From assembly GCA_964509505.1 (NCBI GenBank), contig CAZDYP010000071.1, positions 1-23,294 on the forward strand: 23,294 nt of DNA, read 5' to 3'. Below, piece by piece: positions 21,908-23,294 of the stretch (its first letter is position 1; each line of letters opens with the position of its first letter). Both the position numbers and the translations under genes were made by a program. The stretch is from CAZDYP01 sp964509505 (lineage in GTDB: Bacteria; Chloroflexota; Anaerolineae; JACRMK01). Under the pieces are notes generated by a model. That model was not told the DNA's origin. It searched no databases and worked only from the letters and a program-made list of their open reading frames with translations.

Positions 21908-22912
21908 ATGACATTCACCATACGCCGTATGATTTGGAGTATTTGTGTTTTGGTTGTTTTAAGCGGCTGTGGCGCAGAGGCTGTGCCCACCGCTCTACCG
22001 ACTTCTGTAACTGAGTCCGTTACCCCCGCGGTAACATCATCCTCATCCACCTCACCTGCTTCGATTTCCTCAGGGGATAGCATTTTACAATCAGCTCCTC
22101 CAAGTAGTGTTACCACCTCCACACCGCAACCCTACAAACCACTGACGCTTTTTACGTATGTCCCATCACGCAGCGAGCAGCCCGTGCAAGTGGTTGTAAC
22201 CTTGCACGGCATTGGGAGTGAGGGTCAGGGGTTTGCCGCATCGCTGCTCAAAGAAGCGGAACGCAATCGTTGGTTGCTAGTAAGTCCAACGATGAATTAT
22301 CAGGATTGGCACGATCCCAACACCGTTGCACGCGAAGACGTGGAAAACTCATTGCGTTTGGCGGCCACCCTTGACACACTCAAAGCACAAGCGGGTATGC
22401 CCATCAAACCTAAGGTGCATTTGTATGGCTTTTCGCGCGGCGCGCAGTTCGCGCATCGGTTCGCCTTGTTCTTCCCTGAACGAGTTGACCGTGTAGCCGC
22501 CTTCTCGGCCGGCACTTATACCCTTCCCGAACGCACAACCGATGTCAGTCGGGATGGGCGTCCTATCCCTGCCATCTTACCTTATGGTATCGGCGATGCA
22601 GAGAGACAACTAAACCACACCATGGATCGCGCCCAACTCAAGCGCGTGCAATTTTTGATTGTCGTCGGCGAAAAAGACAACATTGCCAGCGACGTGCCGC
22701 GCGCGTGGGATCCCTATCAAGGCACGACTCGCCTCGAACGGGCGCGCGTTTTCTGTCAATCGTTGAAAGCGGCCGGCATTACTTACACGCTTAAAATCAT
22801 CCCCGATCTCGGTCACGAAATCACCCCCCCCTTGCAAAACCTCGCGGTCAAATTCTTCCGCGAAGCGGATGCGCCGCGCGGCAAGCAAGCCACTTCCCAT
22901 GCGACGCAGTAA
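21908..22912 (+). CDS. Lipoprotein alpha/beta hydrolase (esterase-like)
   Basis: The 334-residue product has a lipoprotein signal: basic N-terminus, hydrophobic core and lipobox LSGC with Cys21 as lipidation site. A Ser/Thr/Pro-rich spacer (about 25-75) leads to an alpha/beta hydrolase fold: LHGIGSEG (99-106, oxyanion region), the nucleophile elbow GFSRG (S176), an acid candidate D257 in VGEKDN, and the His H303 in DLGHE. It resembles secreted esterases of the polyhydroxybutyrate-depolymerase/feruloyl esterase kind; the substrate is unknown. The ATG at 21908 starts right before the signal sequence. The frame is open from 21824 but that part is not signal-like and overlaps a candidate promoter. 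Its stop codon overlaps the next gene by 14 nt. Confidence 0.83.
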   Translation: MTFTIRRMIWSICVLVVLSGCGAEAVPTALPTSVTESVTPAVTSSSSTSPASISSGDSILQSAPPSSVTTSTPQPYKPLTLFTYVPSRSEQPVQVVVTLHGIGSEGQGFAASLLKEAERNRWLLVSPTMNYQDWHDPNTVAREDVENSLRLAATLDTLKAQAGMPIKPKVHLYGFSRGAQFAHRFALFFPERVDRVAAFSAGTYTLPERTTDVSRDGRPIPAILPYGIGDAERQLNHTMDRAQLKRVQFLIVVGEKDNIASDVPRAWDPYQGTTRLERARVFCQSLKAAGITYTLKIIPDLGHEITPPLQNLAVKFFREADAPRGKQATSHATQ

Positions 22913-23294
22913 TTGTCTGTTCATCGTCGCCTTGCTCGGGATGAGCAGCTTCTGCCTTACATTGGGATTGCTCATTGCTTTGCTCGTTGACCCCAATAGC
23001 TTGACAGAATCTGCCTTAGCTTTGATCATCACGCCCACGCCAACACCTACGCGCAGGATTACTCCCTCTGCTACCGCAGCCCCCACAAACACGCCTGCGT
23101 CCACCAATACCCCTAAACCTACCACGACCCCTTCCATTACCGCAACGCCCACATACACGCGGTTGCCGCCCACTGCCACACGCACACCAACCCACACCGC
23201 TATCCCCACAGAAACGCCCACACCCGCCCCAACAGATACTCCAACGCCTATACCCCCGACCAGCACCCCAACACCCATCCCGCCGCCAACGAAC
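22899..23294 (+). CDS. Exported protein with Thr-Pro-rich linker (3' end outside window)
   Basis: The frame is open for 132 codons to the window edge. The N-terminus has two Arg and a long hydrophobic segment (about residues 7-31), fitting a signal peptide or membrane anchor. From about residue 46 on it is almost purely Thr, Pro, Ala, Ser and Asn in TPTPTPT-like strings, as in the linker of the secreted phosphatase in this window. The functional domain, if any, lies beyond the edge. The ATG at 22899 lies within the end of the lipoprotein gene (14-nt overlap), suggesting coupled translation. The DNA is low in complexity, and its opposite strand gives a spurious Gly/Val-rich frame. Confidence 0.75.
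   Translation, partial: MRRSNCLFIVALLGMSSFCLTLGLLIALLVDPNSLTESALALIITPTPTPTRRITPSATAAPTNTPASTNTPKPTTTPSITATPTYTRLPPTATRTPTHTAIPTETPTPAPTDTPTPIPPTSTPTPIPPPTN

Noticed and set aside
22610..23278. Minus-strand frame with Gly/Val-rich N-terminus
   Set aside because: It is the complement of the Thr-Pro linker of the exported protein and of the lipoprotein hydrolase end; the Gly/Val repeats are a direct result of reading Thr/Pro codons backwards.

Overview
The window looks like a chromosomal contig from an uncultured or draft-genome bacterium, most likely a member of Chloroflexota (Anaerolineae-like). This is inference from gene content and style. Secreted enzymes end in a short hydrophobic-Pro-hydrophobic-Arg tail (VVLPLIAR, YFPFVAR), secreted proteins carry long Thr-Pro linkers, and there is a PAC2-family protein, a DUF1932-type dehydrogenase, a GtrA/O-antigen-ligase/GT4 surface-polysaccharide set, and many short intergenic hairpin repeats. 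No rRNA, tRNA, CRISPR array or intact transposase was seen. A run of exactly 100 N (4878-4977) is a scaffold gap inside one gene.

Layout. 1-202: an inverted-repeat-bounded segment of about 160 bp. 203-3910 (+): NAD(P)-binding dehydrogenase, strong terminator, MFS transporter, decayed GNAT acetyltransferase, PAC2-family protein, strong terminator. 4095-10300 (-): four co-directional genes transcribed right to left: cyclase/kynurenine-formamidase-like hydrolase, large secreted M23-type protein with beta-gamma-crystallin, Fn3 and C-terminal tail modules, metallophosphoesterase, YtcJ-type amidohydrolase (gapped). 10301-10592: divergent intergenic region with two tandem copies of a dispersed repeat. 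10593-18043 (+): endonuclease III (nth), O-antigen ligase, GtrA, family-4 glycosyltransferase, flavodoxin/WrbA-like protein, a small helical protein, a DUF402-GNAT fusion, and an M24 Xaa-Pro peptidase. 18294-23294: a group rich in exported proteins: secreted purple-acid-phosphatase-like enzyme (-), secreted subtilisin (+), a 57-residue histone-H1-like Lys/Ala/Pro peptide with a near-consensus promoter, a lipoprotein alpha/beta hydrolase, and the start of another Thr-Pro-rich exported protein cut by the window edge.

How it fits together. The O-antigen ligase, GtrA and GT4 genes are contiguous and probably make or export a surface glycan. The phosphatase, subtilisin, M23-like protein and lipoprotein hydrolase point to a bacterium that degrades polymers or remodels its envelope outside the cytoplasm. 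The remaining genes are ordinary housekeeping or catabolic enzymes.

The most distinctive signals are at DNA level. Short repeats have entered or expanded inside reading frames: ten heptanucleotide units in the subtilisin prodomain linker, and a G-rich/C-rich inverted repeat in the O-antigen ligase. The same G-rich repeat and several hairpin families also occur between genes. I found no convincing evidence of a new defence or mobile system; the repeats in coding frames and the tiny H1-like gene are the best leads.
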